Assembly: GCF_030253575.1 (NCBI RefSeq)
Contig: NC_080562.1
Location: 33,042,352-33,106,351 of the forward strand
DNA from: Rhododendron vialii
Lineage: Eukaryota; Streptophyta; Magnoliopsida; Ericales; Ericaceae
Direction: 5' to 3'
Length of the DNA: 64,000 nucleotides
The position numbers and the translations under genes are program-made. The notes under the pieces were generated by a model. That model did not search any database. It was not told the origin of the DNA and worked only from the letters and a program-made list of their open reading frames with translations. Positions 50,395 through 62,576 of this stretch are shown one piece after another; the first letter of the stretch is position 1, and the number at the start of each line of letters is the position of its first letter.

Positions 50395-50942
50395 TTCATT
50401 CCTGAAAGTAAACTTTGCCATTTCGTCGCTAAGCAATAAATTCAAAATAGATCTGATTTCTACCATATTGTACCTCTATCTACTGAACCCTAGCAAAACA
50501 ACGGAGTCTAAACTCTAAAGTATGATCGAAGTAGATACTTAATTTCGTTTCGTTTTCCTCCTTCGTTTTCTCAGCAACCAAAAGAGATTGACGAAATCGA
50601 TTGACGAAAAACGCGAGGGGTAGAAGCTTGGATTCAACTCACATGAAGACGAAGAATGCGCTGGGAGGACGCTTGGGGGCGCCGGAGTTGTACTTCTTGT
50701 TGGACGGCTTCTCCTTCTTCGCGCTCGCGACGGCCTTGCGTTTCTTCACCACTCTGTCGAACCGGAGAAGAGAAAGCAGTTAGCGTCGAACCGGCTGGAG
50801 AAAAAAAACACTTGGAGAAACGAGCAAACGGAAACAGATGCGTGAAGAACAACGAGAAGGAATTGAGTAGAGAGAGGAGGAGCGTAGAGTACTCGGTGTC
50901 TAGTTTCTTGTGGGCGATGGCGGCGGTTTTCAGTCCCTTCAT

Positions 50943-52594
50943 TGCGATGAGAGAGAGAACTGTGAGTTTGAGGCTGTTTTGAAAGCGATGAAATGCGATT
51001 GAGGAGCGAGAGGGGTGTGGGAGTAGTTATGTATGGGGAAATGTGTTGGGGAATGAAATGGAAATCAAATGAAGTTGAAATTGGGATGCAGATTTTGTTT
51101 TTTTTTGGCGGGAGGGAATGAACCGTCGAGGTCGTGGGAGAACCTCGCGCTGTCACGTGATCTTGTGGTTGGGGGGTGTGGGGTAGTGGTGTGGGAAAGT
51201 AAACAAATTGGCTTCTCCAATTTTTTCAAAAAGGTGTTGGTAAATATCATAATTTTTTACTTTTTTTTATTCCTTCTATTGAAATGAATTAATAATTTAT
51301 AAAAGTTTAGCGGGGAAATAACAAACGCGATTTTTTTTTTGAATGAAGACAAAACAAAAAAGTCGAGTACTAAAACTTTTTAGTTTAGTGAAAATAAGAG
51401 TTCTTGCTGTAAGCCCGCAATGAAAATTTGCAATTTAGCACGGAGATTCGTACTGGATGGGATGCAAGGAAATGGACGAAATGACTCGAAAATCAGCGGA
51501 TTAGCCTAAAGAATCATAAGATTTTTCCTGAAATGGAATCACCTATGCTGTCCTGTTATGCTTTCGATACGGTGCATCTCGGCAAGTACTGGCCGATATG
51601 GAATGAGATTCGTAACATTGATTCCAAACTGCTGGGTTTTTCCGCGAAGGGACTGCTCAATCACATTTAACTTCCCTGCATTCTACTACTTGTGACTAGT
51701 GAGTTCACCCTAATTATTTTGGTATTTCTTTGTTTTGGTATTTTTGTCAGTCTTTTTTTGAAATTTTGTTGAGTTCACATATAATTTTGTGGTAATCATC
51801 CTTTTCGACGGAAGAAGTTTAAAAAGTAAAAAATTGTGACAAAAAGCAAAATAAGTTCACTAAGTACGAAAAAAATACCAGCTGTTAAAAAAATACCAAA
51901 TAGCTGGTATTTTTTTGTCTATAGTGTCGTCTTATATATGATCTTTTTTTCAATTTTGGCTCACATTTTATACTTTTTTGATTCCTCTTAATAAGATGAT
52001 CAACTAATCCCAAAAATTACGGGAAAAAAAACGCTAGACAAATTACGAAAAGGTAAATTTTAGATGGATAAATACTGAAGACAAAAAAAAATAGCGTGAA
52101 CCCGGGCAAGCACAACAATAACTAGCAAAAACAACTAGCCAAAATCTCAAAATACACAATTTTAGCTGGGCATTTTCTTGTCAAAACTCCAACCATACCA
52201 GTTATTTTGACTATTTTTCCTCTAAATATTAGTACTTGTTTGAGTTGTTTCCGAACTAGTTTTTTTTCTTTATTTTTTGACTCACCAATAACCCATTTTC
52301 TGATTATTTCCTCATCAGAGCCACAGGAAGCAAGTGTGCTGGGGACTGAAATGGAAATGAAGTTGAAACTTGGATGCAAATCTTGTTGGGGGCCTTTTTG
52401 CTTTTGGCGCGAAGGAATGAACCGTGGTGTGAAACCACTCGCGCTGCGTGAATGAACTCGCTTTTTTAGTATTTTAGTACTAGCACGTGATCTTGTAGGG
52501 GGTGGTTTTGTAATTCAACAGCTGGTGTGAATTCTGAACTGTCGGGTGTTTTTTTGCCCGCGAGGGGACTGAGAGATCATCGAAATTGAATTAA
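50943..52594. other. HMGB upstream region and foldback-like AT-rich DNA
   Basis: The first few hundred bases are the presumed HMGB 5' region. About 51720-52090 resembles the AT-rich DNA at 24655-25020 (shared GTTCACTAA.AAC.AAAAAATA and AACTAATCCC/AATTACG motifs). A short inverted motif CCAGCTGTTAAAAAAATACC/AAATAGCTGG lies near 51880. No gene was seen there. Confidence 0.45.
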
Positions 52595-52984
52595 GGCTCT
52601 GTTTGTTTCGATATAAAATGTTTTACAATGTAAAATTTCAGAAAATAAATTTCAAATTTTTATTTTTCAGTGTTTGATTCGCACTTGAAAATATTTTCAG
52701 AAATAAACAAAATAGTGTAGAGAGAGGGGGGGCTTAAATGGTGGAGAGATCAGAGAATATTAGAATTGAACGTGGGTCAGGACTGACGATCGAAGAAACT
52801 GAGCAGTGAGAATTGCAGTAGAAGGCAATAGGTTCTTTTCGAAAAATAACTTACGGAAGATTTAAGAATAAGCCATTTTCATCAAATTAATGAAAAATGT
52901 TTTCTTAATTTTTTACATAACCAAACACAGAAAAATAGGTAAAACATTTTGCAAAAAATATTTTACGCCCAATCAAATGGAGCC
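52595..52984. mobile_element. PIF/Harbinger-type MITE, family C copy 2
   Basis: TAA duplication (52592-52594 and 52985-52987) with inverted ends GGCTCTGTTTGTTTCG and CAAATGGAGCC. The interior is the reverse complement of 33876-34288 (for example GGTCAGGACTGACGATCGA versus TCGATCGTCAGTCCTGACC). Confidence 0.85.
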
Positions 52985-53196
52985 TAACTTCATAAAGGAC
53001 AACACTAAAGAAAAAAACAGACAGCTGCTTCATATATTTTCGTCCTTAATTGACTGATTTTTTTGTTTTTTGTTGTAATTTTTTACTTTGTACGCTCTTC
53101 TCGTCAAGACAAATAACCAATCTTAGCTCTTTGTACTTTGAAAATACAGGTGGTAAGTCCTTGTTAGGTAAGCAAAAAAACAAGCTTCCAAGCAAC

Positions 53197-54095
53197 TTTT
53201 TTTCTTTTTGTTTTTTAATCCAAAAATAAGCCTCAAAGGCTTTCATTAAAAACGAAAACAGCCCAAAGGGCAGAGGCTGAACAAGACCCGAGTTTGGAGC
53301 CCTAAGTTAGATAAAAACCTCAACAAACGGATTATCCATGGAAACCAGACCAAATAGACATCTCTCGAGTACATAAACCAAACCCTTAACGGGCAACAAA
53401 CGATCCGCACAGGGATCAACTAATAACACCAAACCAGTGCACAACATATTAATACAATAAAAATTGACAAAACAACAGAGAGCCCGAGAACAACGTTGGA
53501 CACAAACTTCAAATCTCACCAACGGACCAGAGGTTTCCGAGGGTGGCAAAAGGCCCAGATATGAAGTTGTGCGAGGAGGAGCAAAGAGGCTTAAGATTAA
53601 CAGGCCAGAGACTGGCCGGTGGTGAGTGGCGTTCCAAGGTGTCGGCAGAGTGGGCGGCTGAAAGAGGAAGAACGGGCAGGCGGCGCGGCGATGAAGAGCG
53701 ATGGGGCTGGGCGAGGCGGAGACGGCACATCAGGTGCAGAGCGGCAGCGAGCCGGAGGGAGGGCGAGTACGGAAGCAAGTGGATCTAGGGAAAGTGATGG
53801 AGGCGTCGGATCTGGGAGTAGTGAAGGTGGTGGTGCGGCTGCATCTGGTTTTGGGGAACGTGAGGGCGGCGGCAAAGATGGAGAGCGTGATAAAGGCGGC
53901 GGAGCTGGTTGGGTGAGGAGAAGAGGCGGCAAATCTGGCTGGAAGGAGGCGCGATTGGGTATGGTGGAAACAGAACATGGAAACAAAATCCAAAACAAGA
54001 GAAATCCTAATAAATAGGAGAAAAACCTCACTGAGAGGGGAGAGACTCACGGATGTCAGCCCCCCTCCCTCTTCTCTCTCTTTCTCGTTCTCTTT
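53197..54095 (-). mobile_element. Second poly(A)-type retroposon, reverse orientation
   Basis: A 12-bp target duplication with one mismatch (CTTCCAAGCAAC at 53185-53196, CTTCCAATCAAC at 54096-54107) flanks 899 bp. On the minus strand it ends in an A-rich tail after a TTTTTAATGAAAGCC/GGCTTATTTTTGG segment of the kind seen at LINE 3' ends. The head is GA-rich and the body GC-rich, like the retroposon at 2186-3140. The open frames at 53597-54031 look incidental. Confidence 0.6.
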
Positions 54096-54107
54096 CTTCC
54101 AATCAAC

Positions 54108-55525
54108 CTTATTCGAGTGACTATATTGATTTGTATTAGTCCATAAGAAATTCGTGAGCAACTTTTCAATGTGCAACACAGTAACTGAATACTTTTTTTA
54201 TGACAAGATATCTAGCTCAACTTGCGTGCATTTCGATTAATTTCGGGATCCAGAAGGGAACAATTAGGCAACTACTTTAGTAACCTTAAGGTTTGGTATG
54301 TTTTCGCATCTGTGAAATTTGAACATGCGACAGTGAAACTAACTTTGGAAACGTATGCTTTTGTTTCCAAGCACTTGATATTTTGCAGTTCAAGCACCCA
54401 ATCAATTATGTGGAGTAATAATTTCGGATGGATAATTGTCCACACAGTACGTAACACAATGGCGTCTTAGAAATATCTAGTATTTGAATCCCAACATATA
54501 CCGTAACGGTATAGTGACACAAGTTTAATTGAGTTCCGTTCTGCCAGTAGGGAGCACAATGGACTCTTAGAAATATGGACACTCACAAGTGTTTGCATAA
54601 TTAAACAAACAAATACACACTGAAGACTGAAGAGTTTTACCCAAATGAAAAAAAATCACACAGAAGAAAACACAGAGCAAATCAATACAGTTTTACAGGT
54701 CATATTGCCTTAATTACACACAAGAGCACACACTATTCGACATTTACTAACTGAATGGATGATTTGGCACATTATCGGACGGAACCTTCATTGATGATGA
54801 ACTTCCACGGAGGCGAAACAAACATGGTTGGGGTAGAGCACAATATTGAATCACCTATAGGCAAATATGGGCAACTACATGGATCAAGATTTATGCAGAG
54901 GAACCAATAAAAGCTATTTGTCCATATTGATACTCGAACAGATTGGTTCCAAATATTTAGAACTAGAAATGATGTTATTGCTCCTAAAAATGTAATTTTA
55001 GATGAATAGCATGGGAAATAATACTGCCTTTTTGGGATTAATGTCTATCTTGGAAAAAATACTTTTAATTAATTCTATATTTAACCCGTATTGTTACATG
55101 TTCATTCAGTTTGATGTTCAACAAAATAAGGGAAGTGCTTTCCGATTCTATTGCAATTTGCACAGCTAGCTAAAATTACAAAAGTGGATTACTGGTGTGC
55201 AATGTGCATTATAAAGTAAGTCAACATATATAACCAAACCAAACAAAACTGAGCTTTAAAACCCAATTAAATGAAATCCAATCCAAGAAACATGGACACG
55301 TCTACCGGCCTCATGTATTGTGTCGGATACGAACACAACAAAGACAAGACACTCTCCGGACACGTGTCGGAATTGCCTAAATACTTGTCCATTTATTTTA
55401 TTGCTATATCTTTTACTCTTACATATTGTGGATACTCGTAGGACACGTTGGCGACACTTTTAGAACATGCCAAGGAGAGTGAAAATTTTCGTGGATTATA
55501 TATGCATCTAGACTTATATGGAGAC
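54108..55525. other. Gene-free DNA
   Basis: No gene or repeat with recognisable ends was seen. Confidence 0.4.
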
Positions 55526-56262
55526 CAGAGGTGACAATCTCAACCGATATTTTTTAACCCACCCAAATCCGCCCACTTATAATTCAACCCAACCCGCCCA
55601 TATTCCACAACCCATGGTTACATGGGTTTAGTTGGGTTAAAAAATGGGTTGGAATGAAAAAAGACCCAGACAACAAAGCCCCCTCCTTACTTCACGTGAC
55701 GTGTCCATTCCAACTAAAACCCTTTTATGCATACAAACTTGGACCTACTAATTACGTAACAATGTACAAATATGAAACAGGGAAAAAAACAGGAAAAATT
55801 TTCATTTTGTAGAAAAACGCTGCAGTAGTAGCCTTCTAGTAATACTTAGTTATTTTTTTTGCGTAGCTACAATCCCAAAGAGCTGATTCTTTCAACTCGA
55901 TGGGTTGAATTAGAAATGAGGTCGAAGGTTGTTGATTTGGTGTGAACTACTTTGTTAATTAGCAATTAATAATCTCTTGGAAAACTGTTGCGATTTGAGT
56001 AGTTAAAATAGAAGAACATATCGATGAGAATATTGAGCAATGCTCTTCGACCATATTCAATATTCAACCCATACTGGGTGAAATAGGGAAAAAGAAAAAA
56101 AGAAAAAAGAAAAAAAGAAGAGGAATCGGGTCGGGTCGGGCAGAGTTGGGCATGACTTGACCCATATTCAACCCCGATCCGTTCCAACCCGCATATAATT
56201 AACCCGTATTCAACCTGCGATCCGTTTCAATCCGTCCAAATCTGCCCATTTGCCATCTCTAA
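55526..56262. mobile_element. MITE or hAT-like repeat with CCAACCC/GGGTTGG motifs
   Basis: Ends AGGTGACAATCTCAACC and TTTGCCATCT are imperfectly inverted. Both subterminal regions carry AACCCACCCAAATCCGCCCA/CGTCCAAATCTGCCCA segments, and the centre has a GAAAAA-rich patch. No target duplication was found. Confidence 0.45.
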
Positions 56263-56347
56263 TGCATGGACCGTTTATTTGTATCTTGATAGTATTGTTC
56301 TTGATTGGATAGAAAAAATGTTTTCAACTTTTATATCATAAAATACC

Positions 56348-58389
56348 TCAAGAATACGAATACATTTTCCATTCGACGAGTACCCGATGTGTCTGTGTCC
56401 TAATTTTTGAAGAAACAATCCCTCCGCATATTCTGTCATATTCCTCCATCCTTGTTAAATTAGATAGGACATTTGGTGGAATTACTCTGAGTTTCACATC
56501 CTCATTATTTCCCAAATCTAGCAACTTCAAACAAGTTAACTGTCTAATCTCTGGTGCTAGCTTGTCAATCCCATCAAGGCGAAGTATTTCGAGGCTCTTT
56601 AACTCCCCCAATAGAGATATGTTTCTAATTCGATTTGGGAGAAATAACATCCGCAACTTAACCAACTTTGAAAGTGAGAGTGGGAGGCTTTCAATAGCCG
56701 TGCCGCTCAGATCGAGGACTTCGAGATTGGTCTCCATCCCATTGAAAAAGCTGTCCGGAAGTGAGGAATCCTTGCTTCTCAACACCAACGTATGGAATTC
56801 TTTACATCCCAACTCTCTTGGAATCTCATGAAAATATTCAGACATCAATGAGATTACCGAATAGCCTTCATATGTGCCTCCCTCTGGCCACATTTTGAGA
56901 TCATGTTGCACTAGATATTGCTTCTCATCTTTCCCTATTGATATAGCAACATCTCGTATTACATCATGCATTTTGACTGTGTTGTCATCCTCGCCGTCTA
57001 ACAGCAAACAAGATGCCTTGAGGCATGTAACCAATGTAAGTACTCTGTTTCTTACGTCTTCAAGTGGGGTACTGTGAATTGCACCAAGCAACCTCATCCC
57101 AGAGCTATATCTCACCAAATCGTCAATTGAAATCTCAGCATCTTCTGGAAATAGAGAGCAAAGCAGGAAGCATGAACGTGCATCCCTAGGTTCTAGATGA
57201 TCGTAGCTGAATTTCAAGGAAGAGAACAAATTTGGGTCTATGTCTACGATCTGGTTAAAATTACAGCTTTTCAGTTGCGTGAGTGCATCTTGCCATGCGT
57301 AGCTCTCTTTACCTTTCAATGCTTTTGCAACGGCAAGAATAGCAACGGGCAAGCCTGCACATTCGTCACACACTGCTTTTTCTACAGAAGACATTTCTTC
57401 CTCAGAGTTGACTGAAATTTCTGCTGTCTTCATAAATAGGGTCCGTGCTTCCTTCTCTTTTAAAATTGGGATTAAAAACACTCTGGTCGATGCTTTTGGT
57501 GTTATCATTTGGAAAGGGTTCTTCCGGGATGTTACCAGAACTTTGCAGCAACCCTCCTTGTTTCCGTGGTCTGTTGCGGTAGGAATTCCAATTTCCTCCA
57601 AGTCAAGTGGATTCCAAACGTCGTCCAGTATGACAAGGTTCTTCTTCCCATTATGCAGTCTAGTCAAAGTCTATCTTCTCTTCCGTGGTCATCCAGATTT
57701 AGTCCCAATTGTGCTGCAAGCTCTCCTTGAACCTTTTTAATATCTAGATTTCGGGAGACAACTGCAATAGCCACATCATCAAAAAGCCCATCTCTCTTCA
57801 CTTGACTGCGAACCTCTTTCACCATTCTCGTCTTGCCAACGCCACCTGCTCCATGCACGCCAATCATCTTAATTGTAGGATCCTTTAGCACCTCCAATAT
57901 CCTCTTAAAGATCTCTTGTCTTGAATCAAAATCGTCGTGATTTGTGAGAGGGGACACTGGTGTAGGTGCCGGGTATGACATTGACAATACTGGCCGAAAC
58001 ATGGTGCCACGGCCTTTGAGACTAATAACACCAGCTGTCTTCCGTTCGGACTCCTTGCCTAGACGGTAACGCCACTTTAGATTCGGACACACAAAATTGA
58101 GACATTTAGTGTTTGATCTTTCTCTGTTTGCTAGAAATGTGGCGACTTCATCTAGCATCTCCTCTGCATCCTTTTGCCACTTTACAACATCAGGCTTGAT
58201 GACTTGTGCGTTGCGTAGGTCTCTCTCCGCACCATTATTGATACTTCCCAGCACAACTTCAAGTCCTCTGGTCTCGGCTTCTAGATTTTGAACGTTATCA
58301 TTGTAGTGACATAGATAGCCTATGTGACGGAAACACTTTGTGATGGCTACTTCTGTGATTTTACCCACAATCTGGTCCACAACATTCAT
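56348..58389 (-). pseudogene. CC-NB-LRR disease-resistance protein, frameshifted and truncated
   Basis: The first frame starts MNVVDQIVGKITEVA (58389), a coiled-coil domain. It continues with the P-loop GAGGVGKT (57829-57852) and RNBS-A-like VSRNLDIKKVQGELAAQLGL, then hits TGA at 57664-57666. The other frame resumes at once with TRLHNGKKNLVILDDVW (kinase-2), KVLVTSR (RNBS-B), CAGLPVAI (GLPL), CFLLCSLFPEDAEI (RNBS-D), VKMHDVIRD (MHD) and about four leucine-rich repeats (EVLDLSGTAIESLPLSL...). Homologues usually have a few more residues between the halves, so a small frameshifting deletion is likely. The LRR ends early, with an unrelated tail to 56348. The full family is often 900 aa or longer; here both halves total under 700. 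This class recognises pathogen effectors inside the cell. Confidence 0.88.
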
Positions 58390-58689
58390 TTTATCTCGAT
58401 CTCTTCTTTCTTTGTTCCTTTTCTTGCAGTTTCTCGTCTTCAATTTGCTGAAAAAGGAGGGTATGCATCATTAGTATGAGAACTTGTATCTCTAGGTAGT
58501 ATATAAACGTACTTAAATCTCTTTTATCTAGAAAATCTAAAATTCCAAGTGGCACCCTCTTATATATCCCTTCTCCTCTCCCTCCCATTCTATTCATTCA
58601 TCTCTTAGAACGGAAAGCCAAATAGAGAAAAAATGGGTGAGCTGTGAGATTCAAAAAGTATATCAACACGATAAGCTATGAGATTCCTT

Positions 58690-58990
58690 GGTGCTCTTCT
58701 CCGTTGTCTTCTGCAGGGCCTAGTTTTTGTTGTTTTTTTTTGGGTTTGATTTTGTTTCTAAGCTGTCTTCCTGCTTGTTGGTGGAGGTGTTCTCTTTTCC
58801 TAGTTTCCTTTTGGGGGTTGTGTTGGTGCCGTTTTCCTTTTAGGTGTTGGCGTGTCGGGGTTGTTTCTTTTCTTTTGTTGGCTTCTTGCCAACGTCTCTT
58901 TTGGGTCTCGGGTAGCTCTTGTTTGCCCTTATTTCCCTTAATCTTTGTTTCCTTTTCAGAGGTTAATAAAATTCTTTTGCCAAGGAAATT
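58690..58990 (+). mobile_element. Possible LINE 3' fragment
   Basis: A T/G-rich stretch ends AGGTTAATAAAATTCTTTTG and resembles in texture the other two retroposons. No target duplication and no poly(A) tail follow, so the call is weak. Confidence 0.3.
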
Positions 58991-60344
58991 TTTTTTTTCT
59001 TTCTTTAAAAGAGAACTCAGGACTTGTTCTAGAAAAGCTTGATTCGTGTTGTGGCATGTGGTTGTGTCGTGTGTGTGAGGTGAGAGACAAAAAATTGGAT
59101 GACAAGATGAATAATTGAATTCTGTAGGTTAAGGGGAAAAGGGAAATGCTATGAACTGGTACCAAAGCACTAACTTAATTAATTTTGGAGTTGGATTCTT
59201 TACTAATATTATCAGTATATTATGTGTTTAGGGGTAAGTAATGTGGAGCGAACTGCCGTGTTCTAAGTTAGACGCTAATTTTTGGTGAGTAACGCATACC
59301 TTAATTACATGCATTTTCTAATTTTTTTTGGAATAAAATGCCATTGCTTAATTTTGCTGAAAAGTGTGATATTCGAGCCTCTCACTTGGTTTAATTGATG
59401 TTGATAAGTGGGAGTACATGTGATGGCTTGTACATAAACTCTATGTGTTACTGTAAAAAATTAGACCATGGTAATATATTTTGAAAACTTGAATCTTCTT
59501 TGTTACCGGTACATGCTTGTGATGATACAGTTCTTTTGAACGGTGTCATGAGCACTTGGGGACATTTAAGGTTCCAAACTAGCAGGATTAGAGCTGGATT
59601 TTCAGTGCATTACTTTTGGTGCCTGCAGAGTTGGTTTGTATGTATGGACTTGGTAAAAATTTGTAGGAGTTCCATTAATTTTTACTCTGAACGAATGAGC
59701 GAAAATATTTACACGAGCGCATACACCAGACTTCGATCATTCCGGTCCTCGAATATGTTCCCCAAGAGTTTATTCAATTCCGACTTAGGGAAGGAAAACG
59801 TAGGAATTACTTGCAGAATTTGATCGCAAAATTCATTAGTAAAACTCATTATTTTTTAGTCGATTTTTCCAGTAAGAAGACCAACCAACAAAACCGACTA
59901 TAAATCCAAAGAGCGCGTGCGGCCATTTCGAAGGAACGCTTGTCGAAATTGGATCTGTAGAATGGTCATTCGATCTGCTCGGGTCAGATGATGGATTAGC
60001 ATGAAACCCGACCAGATCCGGCCTGAGCTCACCCATCGCACTAGCGGGAGCTCAGTTCACGGTAAGAAGAAAAAGTTGAGGGTGTTTTGGCAATACACAA
60101 GCTAGGATGAATCCTTAAGAGGAAATTAAATTAGGGGAGCGTGTCCTTGTTGCGTAACAAGGACTCAAACACAAACCGGCCCCTAAAAGCCCCTTGTTAA
60201 AATACAAGATTAGCCTTGGAACATCTTCAGTGGATCCTTACTCTTTTTCTCACTTAAACTTAAATTAAACTTGATTAAAACTCCCCTAAACTCCCCTTGT
60301 TAAAATACAAGATTGTCCTTGTTGCAGTACGGGCTCGTTTGGAT
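58991..60344. other. Gene-free DNA
   Basis: Includes a minus-strand frame at 59836-60036 (66 aa, with a hydrophobic ALFGFIVGFVGWSS segment) that could be a fragment of an unknown gene but has no family match I recognise. Confidence 0.35.
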
Positions 60345-60822
60345 GCAGGATAAGGATTGAAAAATATTATTTATGAAGGGGAAATAAAATAGTAAGGGGT
60401 ATTGGTTAATAAAGAATGACCCACATTGATGTGATGTTTATGAAGAGAGGATTAAATAGTAGTTGATTTGGATAAGGTATTAAAAATGGAGGGATAAAAT
60501 AGTACTTGGTTTGGATGAAGGATAAAATGGGAAGGATAAAAATGGGGGGATAAAGTTGTTTTGTAGTTAAAATGGAGGAGAATGAGTATTATTTCGGCCT
60601 TATCCAGGGGTATTAACTAATAACACCCCAAAATCCATCAATAAATAATCCCCCCACAGGGGTATTAGCCGGTACAAGAGGTAGCCGGTACAAGAGGAGA
60701 AGGGGAAAACCTAATACCCCTGCGTTTTTTGGTTGCCAAACTAGGTGATAAACCTGGGCCTACGGTCTTAGGAGAGGGGAAACTAATACCCCTTCTCAAT
60801 ATCCCATTCAAACGAGCCCCGC
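60345..60822. mobile_element. MITE related to the composite element at 29439
   Basis: Inverted ends GGGCTCGTTTGGATG and CATTCAAACGAGCCC. It shares GAATGACCCACATTGATGTG and ATGTTTATGAAGAG with 29519-29554. A TAA duplication is not visible, so the copy may be eroded. Confidence 0.6.
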
Positions 60823-61333
60823 TATTAGTATAGCAGGAGGACGTACTTTTGTGAGGAAGGCCGTGAATGTGACAAGTGGTACGAATTGATTGGCCAATAC
60901 AATTGTAAAAAAAGAAATGAAAAAATCGTTTTCGTTAATGAACTCTTCATTTGGTGATAATTTTTCAGAGTATGGAAAATATTCAAAAGAAGCTTATAAA
61001 TTGAGGCATGATTTGGGAAGGAATTATGTGTAGTAGTATATCATACCTATCAGAAACGTCTCTCGTGGAAAGCTAAAAATCACTTTGCTCCTAAATGTAA
61101 TAAATGATGATTTGTTCGTATTTTTTATTCCTAAATAAATGAGCTGCCATTTTTTAAAAAAATAAAAATTTCAGCAGTCATTAAAGTCTTACCAAATACT
61201 CCCGTTTTGAAAAGCAAAACCCAAAAAAAGTCTACTTTGTTTTCATCTCCTGCACTGTTGCTTCAAGTCAAAAAATTTGAAATTCTCTGTCAAATGAAAT
61301 TTCTCCTCCTAATTATATTTTATTATCATCAAC

Positions 61334-61419
61334 TGTCGTTTAGATAGATTTATTTCATGCATATACAGATCCCTTTTGTCGTTTAGATAGATTTATTTCA
61401 TGCATATACAGATCCCTTT
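61334..61419. repeat. Perfect tandem duplication of 43 bp
   Basis: Two identical adjacent units begin TGTCGTTTAGATAGATTTAT at 61334 and 61377. This is a recent slippage or repair event. Confidence 0.9.
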
Positions 61420-62236
61420 ATTGTTCTTAAAGTTCTAATAAAACTATACTAGATTCAAATATGAGGCAAAATTTATCTATTTACCTTAAATATATCCATG
61501 CAAATTAAATAGATAGACAAGGATCGATTTTAAGTGTTTGACAGAAATTTATTCAAAAATTACTCCATCCATCCCATTTTAGTATTCTCCTACAAAAATA
61601 CGTGTAATTTTTAAATAAAAAATAAAGCACTTTAGTTCATAATTTAAAAATTTTTTTTTTACAAAAAATTAAAGAACTAGTCGTGATCTTTCATTTGGTT
61701 TGAAGAAATTTGGAATATTGTGTATAAAAGTGAGTTATTTTTTATTAGAAAATTGAACGTTTTTCGTTGGGGACTATCATTTCGGGTTGGTATTTCTAAA
61801 AACCAGCCAGTGAATCCAAAGAAACAAAAATGTTTATGACACGGGAGACAAAAGTGGAATATCTGCAGCTTATAACAGGAAAAGAATGCACTAAAACTTA
61901 CAAAAAAAAATTACACTAACATAATTTTTTTTAAAAAAAGTAACAGTACTTTTGATCATTCGGGTATCATGGCTTACGGCGTACCTCTTTTCTTATACGT
62001 CACTAAGCGAAATGATGAAGATGTCGCCAGAAACCCAGTCTCTGTGTTGCTAGATGATTAGAAGGCCAGCCGGGAATCAAATTAAAGAGAATAGCGGGAT
62101 ATGGCAATTCTAGGGTGTTGCTAGATAATTAGAAGACCGGCCGGGCATTTCAAAAATTCCAGAAATGCATTTCAAAAAAAAAAAAAACAGAAGGCCGGCC
62201 GGGACTCAAAAGAAAATTGTGGGATATGGCAATTCC

Positions 62237-62237
<1 letters not shown>

Positions 62238-62283
<46 letters not shown>
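62238..62283. repeat. GA microsatellite, about 23 units
   Basis: An uninterrupted GA run of about 46 bases, the longest in the window. Shorter GA/CT runs occur at about 2198, 5349, 6029, 10027 and 35669. Confidence 0.9.
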
Positions 62284-62285
<2 letters not shown>

Positions 62286-62428
62286 GATTTTATTTGCATT
62301 TTGTAAATGAGGTACCGACGTGTATTGGTATTATTGATCAGTATATACCTTCGAGTAAGACCGATGTTTTTTTTTTTTTTTATTCGCTTTACTGTTACCA
62401 ATTCTGAACAAAATACTAAAAGTACGAA

Positions 62429-62576
62429 AATTATTTAATCCCGGAGTATATGAACAGTATACTCCATCCTCTCAAATAACATGTGGGGCCCATATAGGAG
62501 ACACATGTGGGACCCACATGTTATGTGAGAGAAGAAAGTATACTGTTCATATACTTCGGAAGTATTGAATAATTAC
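62429..62576. repeat. 148-bp foldback MITE
   Basis: Arms of about 65 bp are inverted: GGAGTATATGAACAGTATAC and GTATACTGTTCATATACTTC, continuing into ATAACATGTGGG and CCCACATGTTAT near the centre. The flanks TTATTTAAT/ATTGAATAATTA extend the stem. Confidence 0.75.

Larger units (their letters stand above)
43552..50942 (-). pseudogene. HMGB-type HMG-box protein gene, split by Copia and lacking an exon
   Basis: Exons on the minus strand: 50893-50942 (MKGLKTAAIAHKKLDT), 50643-50753 (VVKKRKAVAS...GAPKRPPSAFFVF), 44089-44133 (VGKAGGEKWKAMSES), 43777-43857 (EKAPFVAKAVKKKAEYVKAK...) and 43552-43638 (ending EVHDVAEQEASS). These are the basic N-terminus, both ends of one HMG box and a short acidic tail, as in plant nuclear HMGB chromatin proteins. 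The piece of the box normally between SAFFVF(M) and VGKAGG, about 20 residues of helix I/II, is absent from every stretch between 44134 and 50642. Exon 2 ends after two codon bases while the next exon starts at phase 0, so joining them shifts the frame and meets a stop in the 43777-43857 exon. A 5.77-kb Copia element and a GCTCG-rich repeat occupy the gap. Either a pseudogene or a truncated product is expected. Confidence 0.8.

Noticed and set aside
53597..54031. 132-149 aa open frames near 53.6-54.1 kb
   Set aside because: GC-rich, low-complexity and overlapping on both strands, within a retroposon bounded by a target duplication.
59836..60036. 66-aa minus-strand frame with one hydrophobic segment
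   Set aside because: Short, no family recognised and no splice partners found; kept only as a note in the spacer entry.
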